This document shows, piece after piece, positions 21,385-31,106 of a DNA stretch of 32,281 bases. The DNA comes from Bacteroidia bacterium (lineage in GTDB: Bacteria > Bacteroidota > Bacteroidia > NS11-12g > UBA955). The notes below the pieces were generated by a model. That model saw only the letters and a list, made by a program, of their open reading frames with translations. It ran no database searches and was not told the origin of the DNA. How positions within the stretch are numbered: the stretch's first letter is position 1; the number at the start of each line of letters is the position of its first letter. The position numbers and the translations under genes were made by a program. Location of the stretch: the NCBI GenBank assembly GCA_023268875.1, contig JALRKL010000020.1, positions 1 through 32,281 of the forward strand. The letters run 5' to 3'.

Positions 21385-22572
21385 TTACCAATTCATTTTT
21401 TTACGAATACTTTTGGGTATGCCATTTTTATTTACCAAAATAGAGATAGTCTTATATCTTACATACGAATCGCTCGCATATAGATATCCTTGGGCTGGGT
21501 TACCGGTTCCCCATGAGTTTTTTACTAAATAAAAGGGTTTTTGCGTTGATTCCTCGATATATTTAGCTACAATATGCATGCCGTGGTCATCTGTGGTTGA
21601 TTGGTTATCGAAAGCGATTTGTCGAAATTCCGAATCAATGTTTTTCTCGGTTACGGGTTTACTAAAGGCATCGCCTTTTTTCTCTGCACCTGCACTGTTA
21701 AATAAGCGATCGTCTTTGCCAATTTTCTTGATTAGGCTATCGTGAGTGGGTACAATAGCCAATCCGTCACGGAATGAGAATCCTTTTTCACTAACGTCGG
21801 TAGCCCAAGCAATTGAATAGCCCTTTTCTAATGAGTTATTAACTACATCCATCATTTCGTCTAGGGGGATGTTCCAAGCAGATTGCATAGACCAGTTATC
21901 GGGAACTTCAATCGCGAAAGCTTTGTAGTAAGGATGATGAGTAAAAGAAGTTAACATGGCATAATCATTCATATCCAATCCCAGAGATTCTGCAAAAGAT
22001 TTTGGGGTGTAGGTTTTGCCTTGGTATTCAAAACTTTCGGGAATTTCTCCTAAATAGGCGTCTAAAACACCTTCAACGGCTTTGATCCATTCGGAACCGA
22101 TATTCCCAGGTTTTTCTTGAGAGATTGCTTCCACAATTGGCTTCAACACGGCCATCATTTGGCTGTGATCGTGGCGTGTTTTGCCATTTATCAATCCGGA
22201 ATAAACCGATTCGGGTACGATTCCATATTTTTCGATGATATAAGGTATGTCATGGCCCTCACCTCCCTCGTCAAACTGGTGTTTACCACCCATTCTAACA
22301 AAAGTCTTTGCTTTTTCAATATAGGCATTGCGAGCTACAAACATTTCACTTAAGTCGTGACTGCCTTTACCCATGCGAATTAACTCGGACTCGAAGAATG
22401 ATAATGTGCTGTAACTCCAACACGTTCCCGTGCGGCATTGGTCGCGTACGGCTGTTTTTTCGATACTGTTAACTTCCTTAAACTGGTAAGAACTTCCAGG
22501 TTTATTTGTTACCTGTGCGAATGCAGGGAGCAGAAAGGCTCCAATAATACTAAATCCTAATAATCTTTTCAC
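21385..22572 (-). CDS. secreted C1 family cysteine peptidase (bleomycin hydrolase/aminopeptidase C-like)
   Basis: DQCRTGTCWSYSTLSFFESE active-site Cys, DDHGMHIVAKY His, VKNSWGT Asn; start revised from 22605 to GTG 22572 giving signal peptide (M)KRLLGFSIIGAFLLPAFAQ. Confidence 0.88.
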   Translation of the reverse strand: MKRLLGFSIIGAFLLPAFAQVTNKPGSSYQFKEVNSIEKTAVRDQCRTGTCWSYSTLSFFESELIRMGKGSHDLSEMFVARNAYIEKAKTFVRMGGKHQFDEGGEGHDIPYIIEKYGIVPESVYSGLINGKTRHDHSQMMAVLKPIVEAISQEKPGNIGSEWIKAVEGVLDAYLGEIPESFEYQGKTYTPKSFAESLGLDMNDYAMLTSFTHHPYYKAFAIEVPDNWSMQSAWNIPLDEMMDVVNNSLEKGYSIAWATDVSEKGFSFRDGLAIVPTHDSLIKKIGKDDRLFNSAGAEKKGDAFSKPVTEKNIDSEFRQIAFDNQSTTDDHGMHIVAKYIEESTQKPFYLVKNSWGTGNPAQGYLYASDSYVRYKTISILVNKNGIPKSIRKKMNW

Positions 22573-22576
22573 CTTC

Positions 22577-22584
22577 CAAATATA
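22577..22584 (-). promoter_or_regulatory. Bacteroidota -7 element TATATTTG
   Basis: TAnnTTTG match, 4 nt before proposed GTG start at 22572 (minus strand). Confidence 0.55.
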
Positions 22585-22614
22585 GGGAAAAAGATAGTGG
22601 TACATTTTTAATAA

Positions 22615-23727
22615 CTAGACAAGTTCACCCGGGGCTTTCAATGCACTTGTTTTGAACGGATTTCTATATGTGTAGTGGTATTTCTTTTGGATATATTTGG
22701 CGTATAACCGGAATAGCCCAAGTAAAATCTTAGATCGCGTGAAAACCACAAAGGAATTTTCAACAGGTACGGCACCCAAAGTACTCTTTATTTCGGCTCC
22801 TGTTCGTCCTAAATTAATCTTTGTAATGCCCAATTCAAATGCCTCTTCAACCAGAGAATACAACATTCTTTGATATAGTTTTCCCGTAATATCAGATTTT
22901 CGATCCAATCCCAATTGCATAGCGAACATTCTAGGCCCATCCACAATGTAGGATATGAATCCCACTATGTGATTATTCTCGTAAAACCCAATAATCCGGT
23001 ACTTTTCTTTAAGTGATTGGTGGTAACAGATTAGCAATTCGGGTAAGTTTCTGCCGATAGCAATCGTTTTGTCTTGCAGAGATTCAGCGAGTAATGCTCC
23101 ACATTGAGCAGCCCAAAAATTCGGAGATTCTGTATGCAGGTAGGTCTTGGTGATAGAATCTGTTTCTTCATAAACCTTTTTTGTGCGAACACGATATTTA
23201 GAAGAAAATGCTCCCAAATAATCGTTGAATGTGCGCCAGTGAGGGGGTAGATCAATAACCATAAACGGCTCCGCACTAACCGTTACGGAATCAGGGTAGG
23301 TATTAAATCCAAGAGTATTTACGGAAATAATAGGACAAGATTTCTGTAGGTTGGCAAACTGTTCCATCCCTTGATTTGGTTCTAATATAGGAAAAACCAA
23401 TCCTGGAGCACAGGCATTTCCAACCGTTCTAATAATTCCCTTTCGGCTGAAAAGATTGAATATACGAATCAAAATCCGGCTTATATATTTTCCAGTTGGG
23501 CGGTGTAATTCTAAAATACTACTTGGGTAAATTCTATCGCCTATTTGGATAGATTCGGCTTTGTTGGGAAGTCCGTCAAGTATCTGATCCGATAATCCAC
23601 ATTGCAAATCGCTAGCCAAAAATGAAGGCCCTGAAGTATTGCTATTTCCCACACTGCAAAGGTGATTCAATACTTTTGATTTTTCATCTACACCCCGAGT
23701 GTGAATCGTCCTACGGGTCAAATTCAT
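22615..23727 (-). CDS. GNAT/FemAB-like acyltransferase
   Basis: C-terminal GNAT-type fold pattern (IIGFYENNHIVGFISYIVDGPRMFAMQLGLDR...INLGRTGAEIKSTLGA), resembles peptidogalycan-type acetyltransferases. Confidence 0.65.
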   Translation of the reverse strand: MNLTRRTIHTRGVDEKSKVLNHLCSVGNSNTSGPSFLASDLQCGLSDQILDGLPNKAESIQIGDRIYPSSILELHRPTGKYISRILIRIFNLFSRKGIIRTVGNACAPGLVFPILEPNQGMEQFANLQKSCPIISVNTLGFNTYPDSVTVSAEPFMVIDLPPHWRTFNDYLGAFSSKYRVRTKKVYEETDSITKTYLHTESPNFWAAQCGALLAESLQDKTIAIGRNLPELLICYHQSLKEKYRIIGFYENNHIVGFISYIVDGPRMFAMQLGLDRKSDITGKLYQRMLYSLVEEAFELGITKINLGRTGAEIKSTLGAVPVENSFVVFTRSKILLGLFRLYAKYIQKKYHYTYRNPFKTSALKAPGELV

Positions 23728-23779
23728 CGTTTATTTCGGCTATTTGGTGCAATACCTTTTTAATAAGAGTAGAAGCCGT

Positions 23780-23787
23780 TATTTTTG
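23780..23787 (+). promoter_or_regulatory. Bacteroidota -7 element TATTTTTG
   Basis: TAnnTTTG match, 4 nt before ATG at 23792. Confidence 0.6.
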
Positions 23788-23791
23788 TAAG

Positions 23792-25663
23792 ATGCCGAAT
23801 TTTAATCACAAATTTTGGAGTCTCGGTTTGATTCTAACCGCGTTCTCAACCACTTTATATGCCCAAAAGGTTCGTCCTGTTAAGGATTATCCAATTCAAG
23901 AACGATTGAATTCCTACAAGAAAGTTCGACTCACAACTGATACAAATAAACTGTCGGAAGCGGAGAAAAAATGTTTGTTCCATTTAATAAAGGCCGCAGA
24001 ACAGGCAGATCTAATCTTTTGGCAACAGGCGTACATGGAAAAAGACCAAGCGCTAAAAAAGGTTAAAGATTCGGTGTTGAAGGCCTTTATTGAAATTAAT
24101 TACGGTCCTTGGGATCGTTTAAACAACAACAAAGCTTTCGTAGATGGAGTGGGAGAAAAGCCCAAAGGAGCTAATTTTTATCCAGAAGGGTTTGACGGGA
24201 AAAACATAGGCGAGGGCGAAGCAACTCGTATTTTAAATCCCTACACCGTTGTAACAAGGGTTTTTGAGATTTCTGAGGGAAATCCCCCACCGATGCCCGA
24301 CAATCAAAATCCCAATTCTGGCCAAATGCCTAAAATGGTAGAAATGTTTCCATTGAACAGCGAATCGGGTTCTAATACGTTTGTGGAAATTGAAAATTAC
24401 GCGCAATACTATCAATCGAATTTGATGGAATTACAAAAACAAATGGATAATGCGGCTAACGCCATCGAATTAGAAGATCCAAAACTTGCAGAATATTTGC
24501 GTATGCGTGGTCAATCCTTGCTTGGAGATCAACTCATTGAAAGTGATATTGCATGGTTGCAGCTCGATGCCCATTTAGACATAATCATAGGCCCTATTGA
24601 GAACTATGAGGATAAATTAACGGGTCAGAAAACGGCATATGAAGCCTATGTTTTAGTGAGAGACAAGGAATGGGGAGAAAAATTAAAGCAATACCTTGTT
24701 TGGTTGCCTAAGCTACAAGCCGAACTTCCTGTAGATAAAGAGTACAAGCCGAGTTTAGGACCAACTGAACCTGAAACCGATGAAGAAGGCAATATTATAG
24801 AAGAGCCCGATATGCCTTTGGATATTCCTGGCTTTCCTCCATTGATTAAACCCAAAGAACCCCAGAGCCAATTGGCCGTTTTTGATGCTGTTTATTACGC
24901 CGGTGATTGCAATGCGGGTAGCAAAACAATAGCGGTGAATTTACCCAATGATGAAGTGATTCAACAGTATTGGGGAACTAGACGTTCGCAATTGAAGAAC
25001 ACAATGAAAGCCAAGTTTGATGAGATTGTGATTCCAATTTCCAAAGAAATTATCCATAAGTCACAACGAAAGAATATTCATTTTGATGCATTTTTCAATA
25101 ATGTAATGTTCCACGAAGTAGCCCATGGTTTAGGGGTGAAAAATTTGGTGCAAGACCCTTCAAAAACGGTTAGAGAAGCTTTAGGCCCTGATTATTCCGC
25201 GATCGAAGAGTGCAAAGCCGACGTACTGGGTTTATATATGGTAACATCCTTACAAGAGGCTGGGGTGTTAAAAGGAGATATTGAAGATTTTTATATCACC
25301 TTCGTGGCGTCTGTTTACCGTTCGGTTCGATTCGGAGCATCAAGCGCACACGGTCGTGCTAATATGATTACTTTTAATACGTTAATGAATAGTGGTTGTT
25401 TGGAGCGCACGAATAAAGGATTGCTTGTGAAAGTTCCGGAAATGAAAAAAGCCATTAGCGCTTTAGCCGGTGAGTTATTGAAATTACAGGGGGATGGAGA
25501 TGTTGCAGGGGTTTCAAAAATGTTAACCGAAAGAGGAGGTATTGATGCGCAATTACAAGAAGAGTTAAATGCCATTCAAAAAAATAACATTCCGGTTGAT
25601 ATTGTCTTTGATCAAGGTACATCGGTACTAGGATTGGATCGATTTGGAAAAAGTAAGAAATAA
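23792..25663 (+). CDS. M49 (dipeptidyl-peptidase III)-like exported zinc metallopeptidase
   Basis: MFHEVAHGLGVKNL zinc motif and second motif EECKADVLGLY; start at ATG 23792 (MPNFNHKFWSLGLILTAFSTTLYAQ signal peptide) rather than 23744. Confidence 0.8.
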   Translation: MPNFNHKFWSLGLILTAFSTTLYAQKVRPVKDYPIQERLNSYKKVRLTTDTNKLSEAEKKCLFHLIKAAEQADLIFWQQAYMEKDQALKKVKDSVLKAFIEINYGPWDRLNNNKAFVDGVGEKPKGANFYPEGFDGKNIGEGEATRILNPYTVVTRVFEISEGNPPPMPDNQNPNSGQMPKMVEMFPLNSESGSNTFVEIENYAQYYQSNLMELQKQMDNAANAIELEDPKLAEYLRMRGQSLLGDQLIESDIAWLQLDAHLDIIIGPIENYEDKLTGQKTAYEAYVLVRDKEWGEKLKQYLVWLPKLQAELPVDKEYKPSLGPTEPETDEEGNIIEEPDMPLDIPGFPPLIKPKEPQSQLAVFDAVYYAGDCNAGSKTIAVNLPNDEVIQQYWGTRRSQLKNTMKAKFDEIVIPISKEIIHKSQRKNIHFDAFFNNVMFHEVAHGLGVKNLVQDPSKTVREALGPDYSAIEECKADVLGLYMVTSLQEAGVLKGDIEDFYITFVASVYRSVRFGASSAHGRANMITFNTLMNSGCLERTNKGLLVKVPEMKKAISALAGELLKLQGDGDVAGVSKMLTERGGIDAQLQEELNAIQKNNIPVDIVFDQGTSVLGLDRFGKSKK

Positions 25664-25680
25664 CATAGTAAGGGTATAAA

Positions 25681-27774
25681 ATGATGAAAAGATGGATTTC
25701 GCTTACGGGCTTGAGCTTGGCAATACTCGCTCTGGTTTTTTGCAGTAATAAACCGTTCTCCGGCGATGAGCCTTTGTTGAAACGCTTAATGATAACCTTA
25801 AACGGGCAGCACTATGCCCCGAAAACCATCAATGATGATTTCTCCATATTGGCTTTTGAAAATACCCTTGAAAATCTGGATGGTAACAAACAGTTTTTTA
25901 CCCAAAAGGATATAGATCGTTTGAAGCCCTTTGAAAAGCAAATCGATGATCAAATTAACGCAGGAAGGTTTGATTTTTTTGATTCGGCTTGGAATACCCT
26001 CATGCTCCGATTAGACCAGATTGAGCCATGGATTCTTGATCCATTGAATGATCCTATGGATTACTCAACTGGAGGTGTTTTTGAGGTTTCTCAAGAGAAT
26101 AAAACCTATTTATTAGATGAAGCTGCTTTGAAAGATTATTGGACTCGTTGGACTCGCTACCAAGTGGTTGACCGTTTATACAGAAAGCAGAAACAACAGA
26201 AGGACCTTGAAAAGGGTAAGGATAGTTCTGGTGCTGTTAAAATCATTCCTTACGACACTCTGGAGTTGAAAGCACGAAACGAAACAAAAACATTTGTAGA
26301 AAATTGGTTCAAGCGTTGGAGAAAGATGGATAGGCAGGATAAAATTGCATTCTATGCAAATACCATCGCCGAAATCTACGATCCCCACACAAATTATTTT
26401 CCGCCTGCGGATAAAGAGAATTTCGACATTTCAATGACGGGTAAACTAGAGGGTATCGGTGCTACTCTTAGTGAACGCGATGGGTACGTAAAAGTCGAAC
26501 GCATTGTGCCAGGCAGTGCAAGTTACAAACAGGGCGAACTCAAAGCAGGAGATTTGATTTTAAAAGTAGCACAAGGGGAAGATGAGCCCGTTGACATTGT
26601 AGATATGAAGTTGGATGATGCCATTCAATTGATAAGAGGTAAAAAGGGAACCGAAGTGCGATTAACAGTTAAAAAGCCCGACGGCGTTATTAAGGTTATC
26701 CCTATAGTTCGGGAAGTAGTAGTAATTGAGGAGACCTATGCGCGCAGTGCTATTTTTACACACAAGAAAAAGCGTTTTGGAATTATTCAATTGCCAAGTT
26801 TCTATGCCGATTTTTCTTCAAGAGGTCGAGGCCGTAATAGCGCGGGCGACGTTCGGTTAGAAATTGAAAAACTGAAAGAAGAAAACGTAGACGGTATTGT
26901 TTTAGATCTGAGAAATAACGGAGGTGGAAGTTTGGCAGATGCCATTGAAATGAGTGGTTTGTTTATTGCTTCTGGTCCTATTGTTCAGGTTAAAGATTCA
27001 GAGGGAAACATTAATGCGGCGAATGATTTTAACCCAACTACTCTTTACAGTGGGCCTTTGGTTGTATTAACCAATGCGTACAGCGCATCTGCTTCCGAAA
27101 TTTTAGCTGCGGCTTTACAAGATTACAAGAGGGCCATTATTTTGGGATCGAAAAGTACTTTTGGCAAGGGAACCGTTCAGACGATGGTGGCATTGAATGG
27201 GGGTCGCTCCGAGGTATTCCCTAGGGGTTTCGGTGAACTAAAAGTAACCATTCAAAAGTTTTATCGAATTAACGGTGGTACCACCCAACTTAAAGGAGTG
27301 GAACCGGATGTGGTTGTTCCAGATATTTATGATGGAGTCGAGCGAGGAGAAAAAGAGATGGACTACCATCTTGCTTACGACGAAATCCCTTCGGCTAAAT
27401 ACAAATCGTATGAAACCAAAGCGTATCGTGAGGCAATCAAATCGGGACAAAAATGGATAAAGTCGCATAAATATTTTGATTTAGTGGAAGAGCGTTCACA
27501 GCAGATTGAAAAAATCAGAAAGGGCATGACCTATAATTTGAACTTAGAAGCATATGCTGCTCAACAAGAGTCTCTAGAGAAAAACGATGAGAAGTTCCGA
27601 AAGTATGAGTACAAAAGAGCATTTGATACAATCTTTGCGCTAAAACGCGATTTGCAAGAAGTTCAAAACGATAGTATCAAAATTATCCAAAGATCAAATT
27701 GGCCAAAGCCTTATTTGAAAGACGCTACATTAGATGCGGCTTTGGAAATTTTGGAGTGTTGGTCAGAAAAATAA
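25681..27774 (+). CDS. prc: carboxy-terminal processing (tail-specific) protease, S41A Prc-like with PDZ domain
   Basis: N-terminal tail-specific-protease region, PDZ (GIGATLSERDGYVKVERIVPGSASYKQGELKAGD), catalytic NAYSASASEILAAALQDYKRAIILGSKSTFGKGTVQ. Confidence 0.93.
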   Translation: MMKRWISLTGLSLAILALVFCSNKPFSGDEPLLKRLMITLNGQHYAPKTINDDFSILAFENTLENLDGNKQFFTQKDIDRLKPFEKQIDDQINAGRFDFFDSAWNTLMLRLDQIEPWILDPLNDPMDYSTGGVFEVSQENKTYLLDEAALKDYWTRWTRYQVVDRLYRKQKQQKDLEKGKDSSGAVKIIPYDTLELKARNETKTFVENWFKRWRKMDRQDKIAFYANTIAEIYDPHTNYFPPADKENFDISMTGKLEGIGATLSERDGYVKVERIVPGSASYKQGELKAGDLILKVAQGEDEPVDIVDMKLDDAIQLIRGKKGTEVRLTVKKPDGVIKVIPIVREVVVIEETYARSAIFTHKKKRFGIIQLPSFYADFSSRGRGRNSAGDVRLEIEKLKEENVDGIVLDLRNNGGGSLADAIEMSGLFIASGPIVQVKDSEGNINAANDFNPTTLYSGPLVVLTNAYSASASEILAAALQDYKRAIILGSKSTFGKGTVQTMVALNGGRSEVFPRGFGELKVTIQKFYRINGGTTQLKGVEPDVVVPDIYDGVERGEKEMDYHLAYDEIPSAKYKSYETKAYREAIKSGQKWIKSHKYFDLVEERSQQIEKIRKGMTYNLNLEAYAAQQESLEKNDEKFRKYEYKRAFDTIFALKRDLQEVQNDSIKIIQRSNWPKPYLKDATLDAALEILECWSEK

Positions 27775-27799
27775 GGCGAACTCGTAAAACGGACTTTAA

Positions 27800-28459
27800 C
27801 TAATCTTTCCAAAGACTCTGAAATAGTACTCCGGTTAAGACTAAAACCAGTAGGTCTAAGGAACATAAAAGATAGATATCGGTATAGACCGAACCTACTA
27901 ATACGGGATTAAATGCTTTTAGAGAGGCTTTAATCCCAACTAAAATTAAAGGAAATATTATAGGTAAGCTCAGTACGGGTGCCATAAACGAGGCACCACC
28001 CGCCTTAGTGGCTACGGCTCCAACGAAAGTAAATACTGATGAGATGCCGCCCGATACGAGTAATAAAATGGCAAAATACGGACCTAAATGTATAACGGGT
28101 ATACCTAAAAACCAGGCAAAAAACAATAGATTCACCGCCGTAAGCAGGAGCATTTGTCCCCAACCGTAAATTATCTTGCCCCATAGCATTTCCGCCGGGG
28201 ATGCGATTTGATTCCAAAAAATCCACCGCCCACGAGCCACCATTGTGAAATTTTTCGACACGGACGGAATACTTCCCAAAATAAGAGTAATCCAAAATAT
28301 ACTATTCCAGACCGAAGCGAGCATATTGGGTTGAGAAAGCATACTGAGCAAAGCGGTAATGCCCAATTGCAAAATCGCCGACACCAGAAGGGTGGGTTTT
28401 TTCAAGTCGAGCATGAATTCGACTTTTATGAGGGTTATGACCTTGGCAATTTGCCGCAT
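27800..28459 (-). CDS. ccmB: heme exporter protein B (cytochrome c maturation)
   Basis: CcmB-like polytopic membrane protein with N-terminal KVEFMLDLKKP; about 220 aa. Confidence 0.8.
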   Translation of the reverse strand: MRQIAKVITLIKVEFMLDLKKPTLLVSAILQLGITALLSMLSQPNMLASVWNSIFWITLILGSIPSVSKNFTMVARGRWIFWNQIASPAEMLWGKIIYGWGQMLLLTAVNLLFFAWFLGIPVIHLGPYFAILLLVSGGISSVFTFVGAVATKAGGASFMAPVLSLPIIFPLILVGIKASLKAFNPVLVGSVYTDIYLLCSLDLLVLVLTGVLFQSLWKD

Positions 28460-28466
28460 CTTTAGT

Positions 28467-28482
28467 TACCTTCGCGAAGGTA
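28467..28482. promoter_or_regulatory. perfect 16-bp palindrome carrying TACCTTCG on both strands; divergent promoter/operator candidate
   Basis: TACCTTCGCGAAGGTA equals its own reverse complement; lies between divergent ccmB (28459, -) and accC (28512, +). Confidence 0.6.
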
Positions 28483-28511
28483 TAGTAAATCTTTATAATA
28501 CCGTATTAACT

Positions 28512-30014
28512 ATGTTTAGTAAAATCTTAATAGCCAATCGTGGAGAAATAGCATTGCGGGTTATGCGTACATGCAAGGAAATGGGTATTTCAACGGTTGC
28601 TGTATACAGTACCGCGGATAAATTATCGCGACATGTTCGCTATGCGGACGAAGCTTATTGTATTGGTGAAGGTCCGAGTAATCAAAGTTATTTGTTGATG
28701 GATAAAATTATCGAAATAGCGGAGAAAACAGGATCGCAAGCCGTACATCCCGGATATGGATTTCTATCAGAAAATTCGGTATTTGCTCGAAAGCTCGCTG
28801 AAAAAGGACTAGTATTAATTGGTCCAAGTCCTGAGGCAATGGAAATAATGGGGAGTAAAATTGCGAGTAAGCAGGCCGTAGAAAAATACGGTGTTCCATT
28901 AGTGCCCGGAATAAATGAGGCGATTACCGATTCAAAGGCGGCACTTGAAGTGGCTAAAAAGGTAGGTTTTCCCGTATTGATAAAAGCGAGTGCAGGAGGT
29001 GGTGGAAAGGGAATGCGCGTTGTGTATTCAGATGCAGAATTTGAGGATGCCTTAACAGCGGCACAAAATGAAGCGCGGAGTGCCTTTGGAGATGATAGTG
29101 TTTTTATTGAAAAATACGTTGGAAACCCAAGACATATCGAATTTCAGTTAATTGCGGATAATTTTGGAACCGTACTTCACTTATTTGAACGGGAGTGCAG
29201 CATTCAACGTCGCCACCAAAAATTGGTAGAGGAAGCTCCCTCTGCAGTATTGTCGCCCGAATTAAGGAATAAAATGGGTGAAGCAGCTGTGAATGTGGCT
29301 AAAGCTTGCAATTATACCGGAGCGGGAACGGTGGAATTCTTGTTAGGCGATAACGACGAATTTTATTTTTTGGAGATGAATACCCGTCTGCAAGTGGAGC
29401 ATCCGGTTACCGAGATGATTACGGGCTTAGATTTGGTTAAATGTCAAATTGAAGTGGCGGCTGGCCTGCCCCTTTCATACGCGCAATCGGATTTGAAAAT
29501 AAACGGTCATGCTATCGAACTTCGGGTATGTGCGGAAGATCCCTATCAACAATTTTTACCTAATATCGGAACGGTACGAACGTATGAAATACCATCAGGA
29601 CCAGGCATCCGAATCGACGATTTTATGGAGTCGAACATGGAGATTCCGATATACTACGACAATATGCTTGCCAAATTAATTGTTTGGGGTGCCAATCGCA
29701 ACGAGGCAATTGCACGTTTGAAACGAGCCATTGATGAATACACTATCACTGGAATACAAACCACATTGCCCTTTGGTACTTTCGTTATGAACCATCCAAA
29801 GTTTATTAGCGGCGATTTTAATACGCATTTCATTCAAGAGAATTTTGAAGCTTCTATGTTGCAAAATGAAGAAACAGATAACATTGATGTTTTGGCTACC
29901 GCTGCCGTTTCTTTTTTCAAAGGAGTTCAAACGGATTCAGAGGTGTCGAGTGATTCTCATAACGTAGATAGCACGGAATGGTATAACCGTCGCCGCCAAC
30001 TTAGAAATGGGTAG
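28512..30014 (+). CDS. accC: acyl-CoA (acetyl/propionyl-CoA) carboxylase biotin carboxylase subunit
   Basis: MFSKILIANRGEIALRVMRTCKEMG start (the ORF-track N-terminal extension runs through ccmB antisense); GGGGKGMR ATP-grasp; EMNTRLQVEHPVTE. Confidence 0.93.
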   Translation: MFSKILIANRGEIALRVMRTCKEMGISTVAVYSTADKLSRHVRYADEAYCIGEGPSNQSYLLMDKIIEIAEKTGSQAVHPGYGFLSENSVFARKLAEKGLVLIGPSPEAMEIMGSKIASKQAVEKYGVPLVPGINEAITDSKAALEVAKKVGFPVLIKASAGGGGKGMRVVYSDAEFEDALTAAQNEARSAFGDDSVFIEKYVGNPRHIEFQLIADNFGTVLHLFERECSIQRRHQKLVEEAPSAVLSPELRNKMGEAAVNVAKACNYTGAGTVEFLLGDNDEFYFLEMNTRLQVEHPVTEMITGLDLVKCQIEVAAGLPLSYAQSDLKINGHAIELRVCAEDPYQQFLPNIGTVRTYEIPSGPGIRIDDFMESNMEIPIYYDNMLAKLIVWGANRNEAIARLKRAIDEYTITGIQTTLPFGTFVMNHPKFISGDFNTHFIQENFEASMLQNEETDNIDVLATAAVSFFKGVQTDSEVSSDSHNVDSTEWYNRRRQLRNG

Positions 30015-30957
30015 CCGCGTACTGATAATCGATGACGTTTATGAAAGCTTGATTAAAGGCTTAGAAGCGCATGGATTTATCGTGTACTACGAAAAGGATA
30101 TCCTAAAGGATGCGGTACTTTCACGGGCGTTGGAATTGAAGGTAGAGGGAATCGTAGTGCGATCGAAGATGTATTTTTCGGGGGAATTTTTACACGCCTG
30201 TAATGGGCTGAAATGGATTGCCCGTGCAGGAGTTGGTACTGATAATATAGACACACATGCGGCCGAAGAGTTAGGGTTGCACATTATCAATGCCGACGGT
30301 GCGAATGCCCTCACCGTAGCGGAACACGTGCTTGGGATGATTTTGGGATTCCTCCACAAATTACCAAGTGCCGATTTTTCTGTGCGTTCCGGTGCTTGGG
30401 ATCGGGAAGGTCACCGCGGACGTGAATTATCTTCCCTCAAGATTGGAATAGTGGGTCTTGGAAATACCGGTATGGCTTTGAGTCGTTTACTAAAGGGATT
30501 TGAAGTAGACATATTCGGTTATGATAAATATAAAGTGGGGTTTGGAAAGGATTACTTAAAAGAAGTAAGTAGTTTGGAAGAAATTTGGGAGAAATGCGAT
30601 GTGATTAGTTTTCATGTTCCTTTAAATGAAGAAACTAAGGGGATGATACACGCAGATAATTTAAAAAAAATCTCACAAAACCCACTGATTATCAATGCTT
30701 CAAGAGGAGCAGTTTTAGATGTGGTTTCAGTAGTTAATGCGCTGAAAAAAGGACATATTAGCGGATTGATTTTAGATGTATGGCCGGATGAACCACCTCT
30801 TAAAACGGGCGCGTTATACCGAGAAGAATTTGAATGGCTCTGTGAGCAAAGCTGTGTAATGTTTTCGCCACATGTTGCGGGATGGTCTCAAGAGAGTTAC
30901 GTCCGAATTTCTGATAAACTTTTGGATAATGTCTTGAAATTCAAGGGTTGTATCTAA
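30007..30957 (+). CDS. D-isomer-specific 2-hydroxyacid dehydrogenase (phosphoglycerate dehydrogenase-like)
   Basis: WIARAGVGTDNID, IGIVGLGNTGMALSRLLKGF, INASRGAVLDV; 8-bp overlap with accC. Confidence 0.88.
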   Translation: MGSRVLIIDDVYESLIKGLEAHGFIVYYEKDILKDAVLSRALELKVEGIVVRSKMYFSGEFLHACNGLKWIARAGVGTDNIDTHAAEELGLHIINADGANALTVAEHVLGMILGFLHKLPSADFSVRSGAWDREGHRGRELSSLKIGIVGLGNTGMALSRLLKGFEVDIFGYDKYKVGFGKDYLKEVSSLEEIWEKCDVISFHVPLNEETKGMIHADNLKKISQNPLIINASRGAVLDVVSVVNALKKGHISGLILDVWPDEPPLKTGALYREEFEWLCEQSCVMFSPHVAGWSQESYVRISDKLLDNVLKFKGCI

Positions 30958-31106
30958 TTGTGTGATTATAAATTGACGTGCTTGCTTTTTTGAAATGTTG
31001 ATTTGCGACTAAAATAAACTTGCTAAATCCTCGATTTTTCGATAAACTTGCCGTTTAAAGCGTAGAATGAACGTACCTTTTTGTAACAAACGAATAAGAA
31101 CGGAAT

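Noticed and set aside
28359-28511. N-terminal 51-aa extension of the biotin carboxylase ORF
   Set aside because: Overlaps ccmB on the opposite strand and the intergenic palindrome; conserved protein start is MFSKILIANRGEIA at 28512.
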